NCBI GenBank assembly: GCA_963691815.1
Contig: OY829652.1
Coordinates: 19,986,486-20,050,485 of the forward strand
DNA length: 64,000 nt
Source of the DNA: Echiichthys vipera
Lineage: Eukaryota; Chordata; Actinopteri; Perciformes; Trachinidae
Reading direction: 5' to 3'
The translations under genes were made by a program, and so were the position numbers. The notes beneath the pieces are model-generated. The model saw nothing but the letters and a program-made list of their open reading frames with translations, was not told where the DNA came from and ran no database searches. Below, in pieces: positions 37,701 to 49,190 of this stretch; position 1 is the first letter of the stretch; each line of letters starts with the position of its first letter.

Positions 37701-40082
37701 TTCCATAAAGAAAACTCAACATAGTTCAAGCTTAGTTACTATGGCAATTTATGCTAGCAAACTAACTTGGTCCGGGCAGGATTACTCTCAGGCTACAACT
37801 GAGTTGTTACTTAACCAATTCAATTTCTGTAACACAGACCTGACGGGAAGGAGATGATTTGATTTACTGACTTTCTGCTGTGCTGCCATATTATTGACCA
37901 CTGTTTAAAGATGATCAACTGAACAAAAATGATAAATTATACAATGATAAACCATCAGATAAAAGTTAGACCAGGAGTAGCCAACCCTGCTCCTGGAGAG
38001 CTACTGCCCTGCATGTTTTAGGCTTCTCCCTCCTCTAACACATCACATTCTGATGATTATCAAACCTTTGACGAGCACATCATTAGAATAAGGTGTGTTA
38101 GAGCAGGGAGAAACCTTGAACATGCAGGGCAGTAGCTCTCCAGGAGCAGGATTGGACACCCCCGGCGCTTTACGGTATGTGGTATCACATGTCTAAATCA
38201 TCCCAATTAATTAATGATAATAGATAAACAAAGAGCTAAATAAATCGAAAACAATAAGATTGCAAAAATGAAGTATCTAGACCTATGGCTCTTTCAACTC
38301 TGCTGGTCAACCAGAGCAGAGAAAATGTCAGGAACCGTCCTAATGAAATGAAACAACTGTGCACTTTTGTCAATTCAATTAATTAAGAAGTAACCATTGT
38401 ACAAAGTTGCTTATTAGTGAAATTGGATTTCAACTACTACAGCGACCTATTGGAATGCTTCTCAAATGCCATAGTCATCCGTTAAGTTGTCGCTGCTTAA
38501 AATCCTTACTCTGATTGCATGAGCTTAAAATGACATTTATGGAGCTGATTTAGCTTGGACTGATTTGTTAGGCTCATTCAAGTCAGGTATTGGACATTAA
38601 GCCTCGCCTTTCTTAACGTCCTCTATGGAACCGACTCATGGTATTTTGCGTGCTGGCTCACTGTCACGGCATACTGGGACACAATGATAGAACAATAGTA
38701 TCATGCATATTTCTCCATAATAAGACATAATGTTTTGTAAATCAGTAACACCAGTTTTTCCTACTATGAGTGAAATGTTGTGAAAGGGGCCAATTAAAAG
38801 TAGTAAAAAGACACACTGTAACATTCCTTATCAACACTGCCACACCATTTTACGCGTGGGATAAGCAAAAATGTCTCCTTCACAAGAATTGTTCCTTACC
38901 TTTATAAATGCACCTCCTGATATTGCGTATGATACACAGAATCATGGAATCGATATTGGCGACGTATCTGAGAGGAAGATGCTCAGAGAAAAGCTGAAAT
39001 GTAAACCTTTTAAGTGGTACCTGGACAATGTTTATCCAAGTCTGGAAACGTGGGATAACCTCTTGGGGTATGGTGTGGTAAGAGGCATTTTCAATCATTA
39101 ATATGCTGAAATAACAGGTCATATTTTTATATTATATTAGTGAGCCTGAATACTAACTATGTGAATTCAAGATCTGTATTAAATGAGTTCTGTCTTCAAT
39201 AAATGTGCCACTAAAACGTCCCGTGGCAACAAAGCCCTGACTAGCCCTGAAGGAGCCATGCTGAATGTTGACTGAACTTTACATCATATTAAATATATAA
39301 AAGTAATGTTCACATAGTGGTCAAACACAAATAAGTTGAATAACTCTTAACAAGACACTGACCTGTTCAGCTGCAGAACGCCCTTGTTTGGAGCGGCTGT
39401 TTGGACCAGGGAGTAATTCCAGGAAAAATCCCCATCCTGTATGAATGTCACTTCCAGCAGTCACAGGTAATCTAATCTAGAAGACACAAAGAAACAGAAC
39501 AGAAATGATAATGTCAAACAATCCTAATATTAATCTATAACTTTTCCTTTTCACCAGCATTGCTTATACAACACAGATGGTGAGATCATCATTGGGGGGA
39601 TTAAATCTCACAAATATAACAGTAACCGCTGCCTGGTTGATCCGGGCTCTGGCCAAACACCCACTCTGGAGCTATGTCAGCTGGCAAAACTAAACCAACT
39701 ACACATGTTTTGGGACTTCAAACAAGTAAGACCTGTGCAAGATGATGGTAGTATTTTGTACAGATCCCTGTCCAGTGACTTTTTTGAAGAATCCAGGAAT
39801 CTTTTCAGATACTACCAGTAGGTGGTGTTGAAGTCATATATAGTTAGTATAGTTAATGTCCAATCTTACACATAGGTGCTTGAAAATGTTGTTGTGTTTA
39901 ATGCATTGATGCTACCATCTTCTTCTCTCTCTTGATCAAACTTGCAGGGCCAAGCGATCAGAAACAAAGCAACAAATAGATGCCTTGAGGTCGCCCAGGG
40001 AGAAAATGTTTACTATGAGGTCATCATTCAACGATGCAGTGGACAGAGCTGGAAAATTCAGCACCTTATCACAAATTTTTAG
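32727..40082 (+). CDS. galnt8: GALNT8-like GalNAc-transferase, copy A (complete)
   Basis: Exons: 32727-32886, 34363-34600, 35042-35208, 35877-36060, 36199-36396, 36799-36913, 37036-37221, 38940-39077, 39371-39466, 39558-39725, 39948-40082; 1785 nt, 594 aa, no disruptions. The family starts mucin-type O-glycosylation by moving GalNAc from UDP-GalNAc to Ser/Thr in the Golgi. Visible: a short cytosolic tail, signal-anchor at about 8-26, stem in exon 2, GT-A catalytic domain with metal-binding Asp241-Ala-His243 and His372 (CSRIAHIER), the FDWALW...YE segment in exon 5, and a C-terminal ricin-type lectin domain in exons 9-11 with CLDQG and a Gln-Ser-Trp motif. IGDVSERKMLREKLKCKPF is characteristic of GALNT8 and its relatives GALNT9/18. 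Some members of this subgroup have weak or undetected activity, so activity is not certain. It diverges clearly from copies B and C. Confidence 0.92.
34669..34864. repeat. (GCGT)n and (CTGT)n microsatellites, copy A intron 2
   Basis: GCGT repeats with CATG interruptions and a GTGT tail (34669-34762), then six CTGT units (34841-34864). Nothing else was recognised in introns 1-3 of copy A (32887-34362, 34601-35041, 35209-35876). Confidence 0.95.
37973..38163. mobile_element. Fold-back (palindromic) repeat, copy A intron 7
   Basis: Two arms of about 35-60 bp are inverted copies of each other. CCTGCTCCTGGAGAGCTACT at 37986-38005 reappears in reverse complement near 38130-38150, continuing through CTGCCCTGCATGTT and the TCTAACACA/TGTGTTAGA block. 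I recognise this as a frequent teleost MITE-like fold-back unit. Transcribed in the intron, it could form a long hairpin. The rest of intron 7 (37222-38939) has no recognised content. Confidence 0.8.
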
Positions 40083-40163
40083 TTTGAGCTGAATTCATGT
40101 TTTATTAACGGAGGATAATGACAAATTGGACCTTATTTAAAAACATTTGACTGATTATTACAA

Positions 40164-40169
40164 AATAAA
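40164..40169 (+). terminator. Copy A poly(A) signal
   Basis: First AATAAA, 82 bp after the copy A stop, in an A-rich run with a second AATAAA close by. Confidence 0.65.
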
Positions 40170-40729
40170 AAAAAATAAAAAAATCTGCAAAGCTCTGACT
40201 GACTGCGTTTCTTTTTGCATCATTTTTGGTCGCAGGTGCTCCACACTTTTCTTGTTTGGTAAAATGTCTCAACACCATTGGATGGATTGTCATGGAAGTT
40301 GGTTCAGATATTTGTGGTCTCCTGGGGGTCATTCATACTGACTTAAGTGACCCCCTGACATTTCCTCTAGCATTCTAATTCACAAATGTTTGTATGCTGA
40401 GACATTTAACATGGTTGACATTAGGCCTACCTGTTAAATTCCAGCAACTGTGCCTACACAGCCTCACAGAGCTGCAAGTGTACAGACTTTTACTCACATT
40501 TTATGGTGTTAAGAGATATACACGATTTGAGCATGCATTTGCTGTGGACCATAAGCCTAGCCTACTGTGTCACTTGTTACATTCACTATTGCTGCTGAAA
40601 CTTTACAACTACAACTACATGCCACCCTTGCATAAGTCAGTGCCCAAAAAGTCTGAACACACCCCTGCTATGGAAGCCCATTTTGGCCAATGTGATGAAA
40701 AACAAAAATCCTGTAAGTCAAAAACTTAT

Positions 40730-40978
40730 TGGAAATAATGACTTGGTATCTAAAAATAACAACATAGTATCGCAAAGTAATATATTACCTCAAAAATAAT
40801 GAGTTACTATCGTTTGAGAAAGTTTTTAAATATATTTAGAAACATTATTTTGAGATTCTAAATCATTATTTCTATAAAGTTTTTTGACATAGGCTATACG
40901 TTTATTATCATGAGATAAGTCTTTATTTACATAAAGTTTATCATTATAATGATATACAGGTTATTTTTTTCATCACAA
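40730..40978. repeat. A+T-rich MITE-like repeat
   Basis: A/T-rich sequence with alternating 'tcattatttt-gaga' motifs, typical of a dispersed fish MITE. Its right end (40942-40976, CATTATAATGATATACAGGT) resembles 24171-24207 upstream of ndufa9. Boundaries are approximate. Confidence 0.45.
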
Positions 40979-41033
40979 GCTCAGTTTATTTTACAGCCAG
41001 AAATGTGCTTCTTTTACATGATTGACCCCACAC

Positions 41034-41178
41034 AAAGAAAAGGTTCCCAGAAAGCTGTACAAGCTTATTTGGCATCTCTACCTTTCACAGTTTTCCCTAA
41101 AAGTTGCCTGTGTCACTTGTAGGAACTTATTTTACTTCAGCTTCTTCAGTTGTTTTTCAGAGCAACGTGTTAAGTTAC
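41034..41178 (+). promoter_or_regulatory. Segment homologous to copy C upstream region
   Basis: Matches 55109-55269 just upstream of copy C exon 1. Shared strings include AAAGAAAAGGTTCCCAG, AGCTGTACAAGCTTA, CACAGTTTTCCCTAAAAGTT and TTGTTTTTCAGAG. In copy C the start codon follows 95 bp after the end of the match. Here the similarity stops and no equivalent exon follows; about 60 bp later the sequence resembles the end of copy C intron 1. It may be a duplicated promoter or 5' UTR remnant, or a repeat that happens to flank both. Confidence 0.5.
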
Positions 41179-41458
41179 TACAGAGGTGACTTCAGACATT
41201 AGCCCACTAATTAGGAGGGAGAACAAGCCTCCAAAGTGGTATTTTTATTTGTTTATATGTTTATCTAGTCTCTCCTGTGCTGCCATAATATCTAATTTCC
41301 CTCTTTGTATCAAAAAAATGTATTTATAATCAATCAAGAGAACATTACTCTAAAGGACAATGATTTATTTTGATTCACACAACATGTTTGGTATTTTCTG
41401 CAAAATGTGATCATGCCTCTAGCTCATTTCGCTTTCTCTCTGTCATCCTTTTGTCAAG

Positions 41459-44276
41459 ACAATGTACTGAGATCTTTTGAGCAAAAGCAGGACACCATGC
41501 AGAAAATGCTCCAAGAGGACAGAGACAGACAGAGAAAAGCTGCAGAGGTCGAACAGCCAGAGCAACTTGAACCAAGGATGCAAAAAGAGGCTCCCAAAGA
41601 GAAAAAGTCTACTAAAGTGTTCCCCGACTCTGTCCTTTTCAAGACGTGGGGGGAGAATTTGTCCGAGGATGATCAAAGAGAGGCACAGCGTTTGTTTGTA
41701 AAGTACGGATACAACGTTTTTCTCAGCGATCGCCTTCCTCTAGATCGAGATCTTCCAGATACCAGGGATCCAAGGTACAATTAATCATTTCTATCATGTC
41801 ATGCCAGACCTGCCATTTGACTTCATACACACAGAAAGGATAAATAAATGGCCCCTTTTGTTCATTGTTTGCCGATTATCCTTCTCCTCTCTGTTCGATT
41901 CAATTTTATTTATAGTTCACATGGTTTGTCTTTAGGTAAAGCATTCACAGTTTACTGGGGGACAGTGACTGACTGGTTTTCAAAATGCTTCTGTTTTTGA
42001 ATAGGTGTCTGAAAAAGAGTTACCCAAAGGACCTGCCAAGTCTTGGAGTGGTGTTGATCTACCTAGACGAGGCCCTGTCTATTATCAAAAGAGCTCTGCG
42101 CAGCATCATTGACCACACTCCTAAAAACCTGCTGAAGGAGATTATAATGGTCGATGACAATAGCTCTGAAGGTTGGTTGGCTGCTACCTATCCAGTTTTT
42201 ATATTTAAATGTTTTGGGTACTGTCAGGATCTAATATATGGCATTATATAGTACATTCCACATGTTACTTTGTGATTGTAATTTACATTTTTAATGCCAT
42301 CCAGCAGATGGGAGATGTTGGACATTTCTGCCAGAAATCTCTATGGTTTAGGCAACAAACTGGATTTTTTGTTTGTTCTTTTACCCAAACCACTTTTTAA
42401 CTAGCCTAACTCCAAGTAGATTTGTTGCCTAAACTCAATAAAGACTTCTGTAAGAAAAGGCTCATTTATCCCATGTACATTTTTTTCAGAAGTCTTGGCA
42501 ATCTCCCAAAATGCATTTTGTCAAATTAACTTTCAGCTTTAAAGCAATAGTTAGAAATGTTTGAGGAATATACTTATATTTGTACACATTTAACAAACAA
42601 GTTATGTGTTTTATCTTAAGGTTTAGAGTTTCTCAAAAGGTGGACTTTGTGACCTCTCCCATCCTTATGCTAAGTTAAGCCAACCAGTTTCTGGCATTAA
42701 CAACATGATGGTGGTATAAATCTTCTTATCGAACTTATGGCAACAAAAAAATAAACAAATTTCCCAAGAAATTATTCCTTTACGTGTGCATAAACCCACT
42801 GCTTAGAGTCATTTCAATACTGTAATAGTGGTGGTGTGGCACTGGATTGCAAAAACTAAATGCTGTTTCTCATTTGTGTCCATCCTAACTTGCTTATATA
42901 CAATGAGTGAATCAAACATCAGAAACACTTTTCAGTATGAGGCAACAGTACATCATCACCAACTTGCTCTCAAACTCTCACAGAAACTGGTATCACTGCC
43001 TCGTCTAAACTAGCTATGGTAATCCATAACGCCTGTTCTGCTGTAATCTCAAAACATGTGTCCACTTTCTTCTCTCAATTCAGAAAATCTAAAGGGGGAA
43101 CTTGACACATACATAAAGTCACTGGAGCAGCAGAACCCAAGTCTCCGTATAATAAGAGTGAGGCACAATCAGCACCAAGGCCTCGCTTACGCCCGGGCTT
43201 CTGGATGGAGGGCTGCTACTGCTGATGTGGTGGCCATCCTGGATGCACACATCGAAGTACATGAGCTGTGGTAAGAATGAGGGGGAAATCGAATTGAAAG
43301 CTTTATTTGTCATATTTGTAAAAGGAACATTAACATACAGTGAAATTACAGTTTCGAAGAGGGAGGAATAAAAGAGGAGTACACTGTGGGAACGGGAAAA
43401 AAAACCCTCAGCAAACATAAGCGCATATAAGCACACTTTACAACATAAGAACTCAAAACAATTTGCACCTGGGGAGGGGGAGAGGGGGAGAGGGGAGGAA
43501 GGTGTTCCAGCGCCAGCCTGGCCATCTTCGGCGCCACCACGGACCCCACCTGTCGCACTGGCGGGTGAAAGCGGCAAAGGCATTGGAATGCAGATAAGAT
43601 TACGATTGTTTGGGTCAGGGCGCGTAGTGGCTTTTCAATAGACTCAACCTACTCTGTTTGTCCAATCTGGTCTTCAAATCGATCTGTTCGCCTTAGCAAA
43701 GCAGAAAGCTTCTCCAATATGTTTACCATGTTACGGTTTATTACCACAGTCAGAGTGTTGACAGTTCTATCCAAGATGTTATCCATGTTGCGGTTCAAAG
43801 CCACAGTTGAGCGCTAACAGCTCCACACATTCCATCAATTGTGCCAAACAGCTTCCTGATGCTTTGGACTGCTGTCGACATCTTCTGACTTTTCTGATAC
43901 ACCAAGGCAATGCCTAATCCAATCAGCTGATATCCTGTTATCATGGTTCTGAATATGTAGATATCCTCGATGTCCTCCGCGGAAAGAATCACCAGACACA
44001 CGACCCTTCTATGCTCCCACGAGTCGATCGTGTAACCAGCGTTCCGTCAGGGCAGACACGTTCCCCCGAACTCAAACTTCTCGTTGAGAAAATTCTTTAT
44101 TCACTGGTTTATGTCTAAAAATGTGTAATATTTCTGTAAGTCTTTAACATTATATATAAGTTGCAGCTATACTAGCTTCCTAAACTTCCAAAACAACATT
44201 CAGTGTTCTCAAATTAATTAAGATTCACTTAAAATTCTCAGGCTAGAACTGATTATTATCATTATTATTATAAAAA

Positions 44277-44314
<38 letters not shown>

Positions 44315-47300
44315 TAATGATAATAATAATAATAAGTACAAACTGACTCTGGTGAGGTGTTGCCAGCGTTGGCCTGCCTCACATCTTAGCCTTACTTTGA
44401 TTTTTAGGAACGCCCTGTTTATACAGTCATGCACATTTGCAACACCCAATATTTGCAACACTCAATATTAATCATGTTTCAGTCTGAAGCTCCTTCACCT
44501 TTCAAATGCTGCACCAACGTTAATTTGTTTTATGTAAAAAATTAAGCAAAATCCACGAGCACATTTTTGGATAAGTCAGGAGTTGAGAGAATTCAGGCAG
44601 GCACTACCAAGATGGCAACATTCTGACTCACCTTGAGCTTCATTTTAGCTCTCTCTAGAAACCGATTGGTGACGTCATGGAGACCATATTTTATATAGTG
44701 GATGAGCTGGACAGAAGAATATGCATTAGGGGCTGCCCTAAATATTAAGATGCTGTACTAGAAATACTGAAAAAGGGTGTGCTAGCATATATTATGTTCT
44801 GAATGTTGCTGAGCTCCTTTAACTTCTACAAATTTACCCCAATATACCCCATGATAAAGTTGCCTTTCTAAAAAGCTAATCCAACTCCATGCATCAGGCT
44901 GGCTTCCTGCATCTCCACCCCCTCACCATGTTATTTCTATTTAGTTTTTTGTTTTGCATTGCTGTCTTTTACGAAAGCCCTGAAGGCAAGTTAAAAAAAT
45001 TTAGATATAAAAATTTCAGGCATTGTTGGCCAAAACCCTAAGTTTTTTTTTTATATAAGTTTTGCCCGTAAAAAGAAAAATCACCTTGCTTTTCAGGGCT
45101 TCTGTAGTCTTTTATATTTCTTTCTTTGTTTTGTATAGTGGCTGAAAATGAACAAAAACTCATCTGAGAGCAACTGAAGTAATAAAGGAGCAACCGGCAT
45201 TCCACAACACATGCAAGCTCCCATTTATAAGCTACCGTCAATATGCGGAAAGTGTCAAAGAAATATTCAACCAGCAGTCGTCAGGTTATTCAGTAAAGGA
45301 CAGTTTGTTGCAGGGATGTGTGATCGGCCTCTTCTCCATTCCCCTCACGCAGGGCTGAACCACTGCTGACACAGATTAAAGCAGACCGAACGGTGGTGAC
45401 GTCCCCTGTGTTTGACAAAGTCACCTTTGATGAGCTCAAGGTTATTCCATACCTTCCAGCGGCACACGCCTTCGACTGGGCTTTATGGTGCATGTATGAG
45501 AGTTTTTCAGACCAATATTACAAACTCAACGACGGCTCATTGCCTGGAAAGTAAGTTAAAGTGAAATCAATCAGTCTTGTTCAGATTTACATGTGTGTCA
45601 AATGAATATAATGGTCTTATTAATCATATCTTGGATGAGGCATTCTTCATGATCTAAAAGCATTACTTTTATAGTAATATACTGATGTCCTCTGTTCACT
45701 GTGTTTTTAGTTATACAGTATTAACAGTCCTCTGATTTCATTTCAGAAGTCCATCTGTCATGGGAATCCTAGTTGCTGACAGGAAGTTTCTAGGAGAAAT
45801 CGGAGTTCTTGATGAAGGAATGAAAGTGTACGGCGGAGAAAATGTTGAGCTGGGAATCCGTGTGAGTAAGCATCACCTATCTAACATCAAATCTGAATCC
45901 TGATGACACAATCCCAGGCAATCTTGCAGCAAGAAAGAGTACAGATCCTGGCTGAGGTAAAATTCCTCACAATCGTAGAGGCAAAGAATAAAATGATTCC
46001 TGCTGTAATATCTTTCCAGACTTTAAGAGTCCTGTGACATTGTATGATGAAAAGCTGTGTAGTGTTTCCATCTGAAAAGCCTTGAAATACAAGGATTACT
46101 CAAATGGACCTTCCTGGATGATCAACCTGTTGTAGGTTTACAGAGGGTTATGTGCTGGACTGTTTCTTGGTTAGGAGTAGTAACTTCCTTCTATCTCCAC
46201 TTCTTGTCTTGCAAATTTGATACTATTATAGTTATTAAACTTTTTTAAAAATGATTAACTTTTTGTGTTACTGCACAATGAAACGTGTTCTCAGCCTGTC
46301 CTTCCTCCCAGTAACATGTGTAGCCTATAAATAGTTTATGAACATTTGTTTATAATGTGCACAGTCTCATCAGTTTGGACCAACCAACCTTCAGAGCTCT
46401 TGTCATTCACCATTATAATCTCCTTCAGCAAAAAGTGATTCATGGGGCAGCAGCAGGGGTCTCCAAGGAGGAGATGGGGCCCTACAAACGATGTGTTATA
46501 TGTGTACGACAAGTGGTGGTACCGCCCAGTTTATAAACTTCTAAGTAGCTCTTAGCTACTCTTAACATTAGTTGTTTTTTTTCATCTTTGGTCTTGTTAC
46601 TTGCATTGATGATGATGGATCAATGATTCTGTTTTATTGAATAGTATAATTAAAAGTGCTATTTACTTTTTCTTCTTTTGCTCATATAGGTATGGACATG
46701 TGGAGGCAGTGTTGAAGTAGTACCATGCTCCAAGATTGCCCACATCGAGAGGAGCCACAAGCCCTACATGCCTGACCTGAGCAAAGCCATGAAGAGAAAT
46801 GCCCTCAGAGTAGCAGAAATCTGGATGGATGAATACAAACACAACATCAACTTGGCTTGGAACCTTCCATTTGAGGTACTGCAAATGAGGTCAAAAACAA
46901 TAAAAATGATGATTCCCTTTTTATGGCATTCATTCAGCTTTTCTTATGAGTAGTTATAAGTGTATAAGAATTTCTTTAGTTACAATATCACAAACAAATC
47001 ACATCATAATCTCTGCAGAATCATGGAATTGACATCGGGGATGTCTCAGAGAGGAAAAAACTCAGGGAAAGGTTGAACTGTAAACCTTTCAAATGGTACC
47101 TGGAAAATGTGTATCCCAAGTTGGATCCCTGGGCAGACCTGCTTGCCTATGGAGGAGTAAGTTTAGTTGTATCTAATGCTTTCTATGTGTGGTAGATGGA
47201 GTACTGCATGGGGTGTGTCATATGCATTGCTGCATTAAGTTGTTTGTAGTAATGATTTATGCCATAGTGTTATACATTTCCACTGAGTTTGACAAAATGA

Positions 47301-48048
47301 TGAACTTCCCCACTACCAGCTAAAGAATCTTGATGCTAACATGTGCATAGACCAGGGCCCAGTGCCGGGTCACACACCCATTGCCTACAATTGCTACTAC
47401 TACCAACCTCAAGTAAGTAAAGCAGCTGAAAGTGGTTGTCAAGATTAATGATTTTAGTCTCTGAAAAATAACAAGCAATTTCAAATCTGCTTGCTGCTTA
47501 ACTTAACAATATTTTTAGGTTGCTTATTATCGCTCCAATGGTGAGCTCTTTATCGGCGGAATAAAGTCCCACAAGTACAATGACAACCGGTGTGTAACTG
47601 ACATCGGGGAAAAGGAAACGGACCCCGGACTTTACAACTGCAAAGAGGCTATGCAGAAAGGAATGGGTATCTACTGGAACTTCACTCAGGTACCACAACT
47701 GTTCTTAAAATGTATATCCAAGTATATGAAAGACGGTGTAGAGATGTGGCAATGGGAATTTTTATTTCAGTAAAATCTTTAGTAATAGTCAGTGTGTCCC
47801 ACCCTTTGAAATTAGAGGGTGGGAGTTTAGGGTGACTTGTATAGCTCAACATATTGACTGCGGTTGTGTGAACATTATCTGATGACATACTGTGCATCCA
47901 CATTCTTAACACTTATTATCTTTTTTAGGGCAAAGAACTGAAGAACAGACAGACAGAAAAATGTCTGGAGATTAAAAATGGCAAGCTTCTGATACAGGAA
48001 TGCTCTGGACAAAGATGGGAGATCCAAAACATAATCAAAGCGTTTTAG
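41459..48048 (+). CDS. galnt8: GALNT8-like GalNAc-transferase, copy B (no exon 1 seen)
   Basis: Exons 2-11: 41459-41774, 42005-42171, 43084-43270, 45353-45550, 45747-45861, 46690-46875, 47019-47156, 47320-47412, 47519-47689, 47929-48048; 1691 nt, open throughout, with phases matching copy A. It encodes the stem, the full GT-A domain (Asp-Ala-His in exon 4, FDWALW in exon 5, GGENVELG in exon 6, CSKIAHIER in exon 7) and the ricin-type lectin domain (CIDQG; Gln-Arg-Trp). No exon coding for a cytosolic tail and membrane anchor was found between copy A and 41459. Without one the enzyme could not be Golgi-anchored as usual. The clean ORF argues against an old pseudogene. An in-frame ATG at 41407 inside the intron end would give a hydrophobic leader if unspliced; I regard that as chance. 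Near-identical to copy C in exons 3-6. Confidence 0.85.
43290..44105. mobile_element. Approx. 0.8-kb insertion in copy B intron 4
   Basis: Absent from the matching intron of copy C, where sequence runs straight from the exon 4 donor region to the shared TTTATGTC...GTCTTTAACAT segment. On the minus strand the block ends ATGACAAATAAAGCTTTCAA, like the 3' tail of fish LINEs, so it may be a retroelement in antisense. No reverse-transcriptase motif was recognised in the interior. Confidence 0.55.
44262..44334. repeat. (ATA)n microsatellite, copy B intron 4
   Basis: About 20 ATA/TAA units with short interruptions, absent at the matching point in copy C. Confidence 0.93.
44974..45106. mobile_element. 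Small TIR MITE in copy B intron 4
   Basis: GAAAGCCCTGAAGGCAAG at the left is mirrored by CTTGCTTTTCAGGGCTTC at the right. The approximately 130-bp palindromic block sits between sequence continuous in copy C (GCATTGCTGTCTT...ATTTCTTTCTTTG), so it is an insertion specific to copy B. Confidence 0.65.
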
Positions 48049-48168
48049 TTGCATACTAGAAGTACCCTTCTCTGCTCGTAGGTCGGTGGATAAGATCACC
48101 CGAGAGTGTAAAATGCAATGTTTTTCTAGTAACAGAGGAATAGTAATTAGACACAATTACTTCTTTTT

Positions 48169-48174
48169 AATAAA
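48169..48174 (+). terminator. Copy B poly(A) signal
   Basis: AATAAA 121 bp after the copy B stop codon. Confidence 0.6.
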
Positions 48175-48352
48175 GTAACTAAATTACATTACTGTCTTCT
48201 TCCACCACAAAGTGAAAACTCCCTGTGATTTACTTTTTACTAAATAATATTTGATTTTAAAAAAAAGTACATACAACTAAATGTTCATTGTAAGATTTAA
48301 TTATCATTTTCTACATGTTAATGTTTTTGAACATGTGTAGGCCTATTCATAT

Positions 48353-49190
48353 GCAAGGCAAGTTTATTTATATAGCACAATTCAACAACGAGGTAATTCA
48401 AAGTGCTTTAACATGAAACCATAAAAACATTGGAAAGAATCACATAAAGAATGACATTTAAATACGTATATAGTGACATTCAAATAAAATAATTAAAAGA
48501 ACAGGAAATATCTTAGAAAAAGATTTTAGCTGTCAAATTCAGGTAAAGCAGTTACAGTATAGTGCAAGGAGTAAATCAACTATTTTGTTTACTGGGAGGC
48601 AGATGCAAACAGAATAGTCTTCAGTCTTGATTTAAAAGAACTAAGAGTGGCAGCAGACCTGCAGTTTTCTGGAAGCTTGTTCCACATATGTGGCGCATAA
48701 AAACTGAATACTGCCTCTCCATGTTTAGTTTTGACTCTGAAGAAGAAGAACAGAGAGGTCTGGATGGTTCGTAGCTAGGCAGAAGTTCTGAAATGTATTT
48801 TGGCTCTAAACCATTCAGTGCTTTGTAAACCAACAGAAATAATTTGAAATCAATTATTTGACGGACAGGAAGCCATTGTAGAGATCTGAGGACCTGATAG
48901 ATATGACCTACTTTTTTGGTCTTAGTGTGGACTCGAGCAGCAGTGTTCTGAATAAACTGCAGCTATCTGATCAACTTTCTGGGGAGAACTACAAAGACAC
49001 TGTTACAGTAGTCGAGCCTGATGAAAATAAATGCATGGACAAATTTTTCTCAAGTCCTGCTGACACATAAATCCTTTAACCCTTGATATATTCTTTAAGT
49101 GATAGTAGACTGACTTTGTGACTGTTTTAATGTGGCTGTTAAAGTTCTGGTTTGAGTCCATACACCTACGTTTCTGGCTTGGTTCGTGGT
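48353..49190 (-). mobile_element. LINE ORF2 C-terminal remnant and 3' UTR
   Basis: Read on the minus strand, about 49150 downward gives SHIKTVTKSVYYHLKNISRV, then a degraded region with a Leu-Asp-Tyr-like turn. 48833-48621 follows with VYKALNGLEPKYISELLPSY, the familiar C-terminal segment of fish non-LTR retrotransposon ORF2. The 3' UTR ends with ATATAAATAAACTTGCCTTG. Frameshifts and stops separate the pieces, so it is a dead 5'-truncated copy. Confidence 0.8.

Noticed and set aside
41407..41458. In-frame ATG with hydrophobic leader (MIMPLAHFAFSLSSF) as an alternative start for copy B
   Set aside because: It is the pyrimidine-rich 3' end of the intron and is also present before copy C exon 2, where a genuine exon 1 exists. 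Kept only as a remote possibility.
41459..48048. Calling copy B a pseudogene
   Set aside because: No stop, frameshift or splice-site loss in ten exons; the missing exon 1 alone does not prove it is dead.
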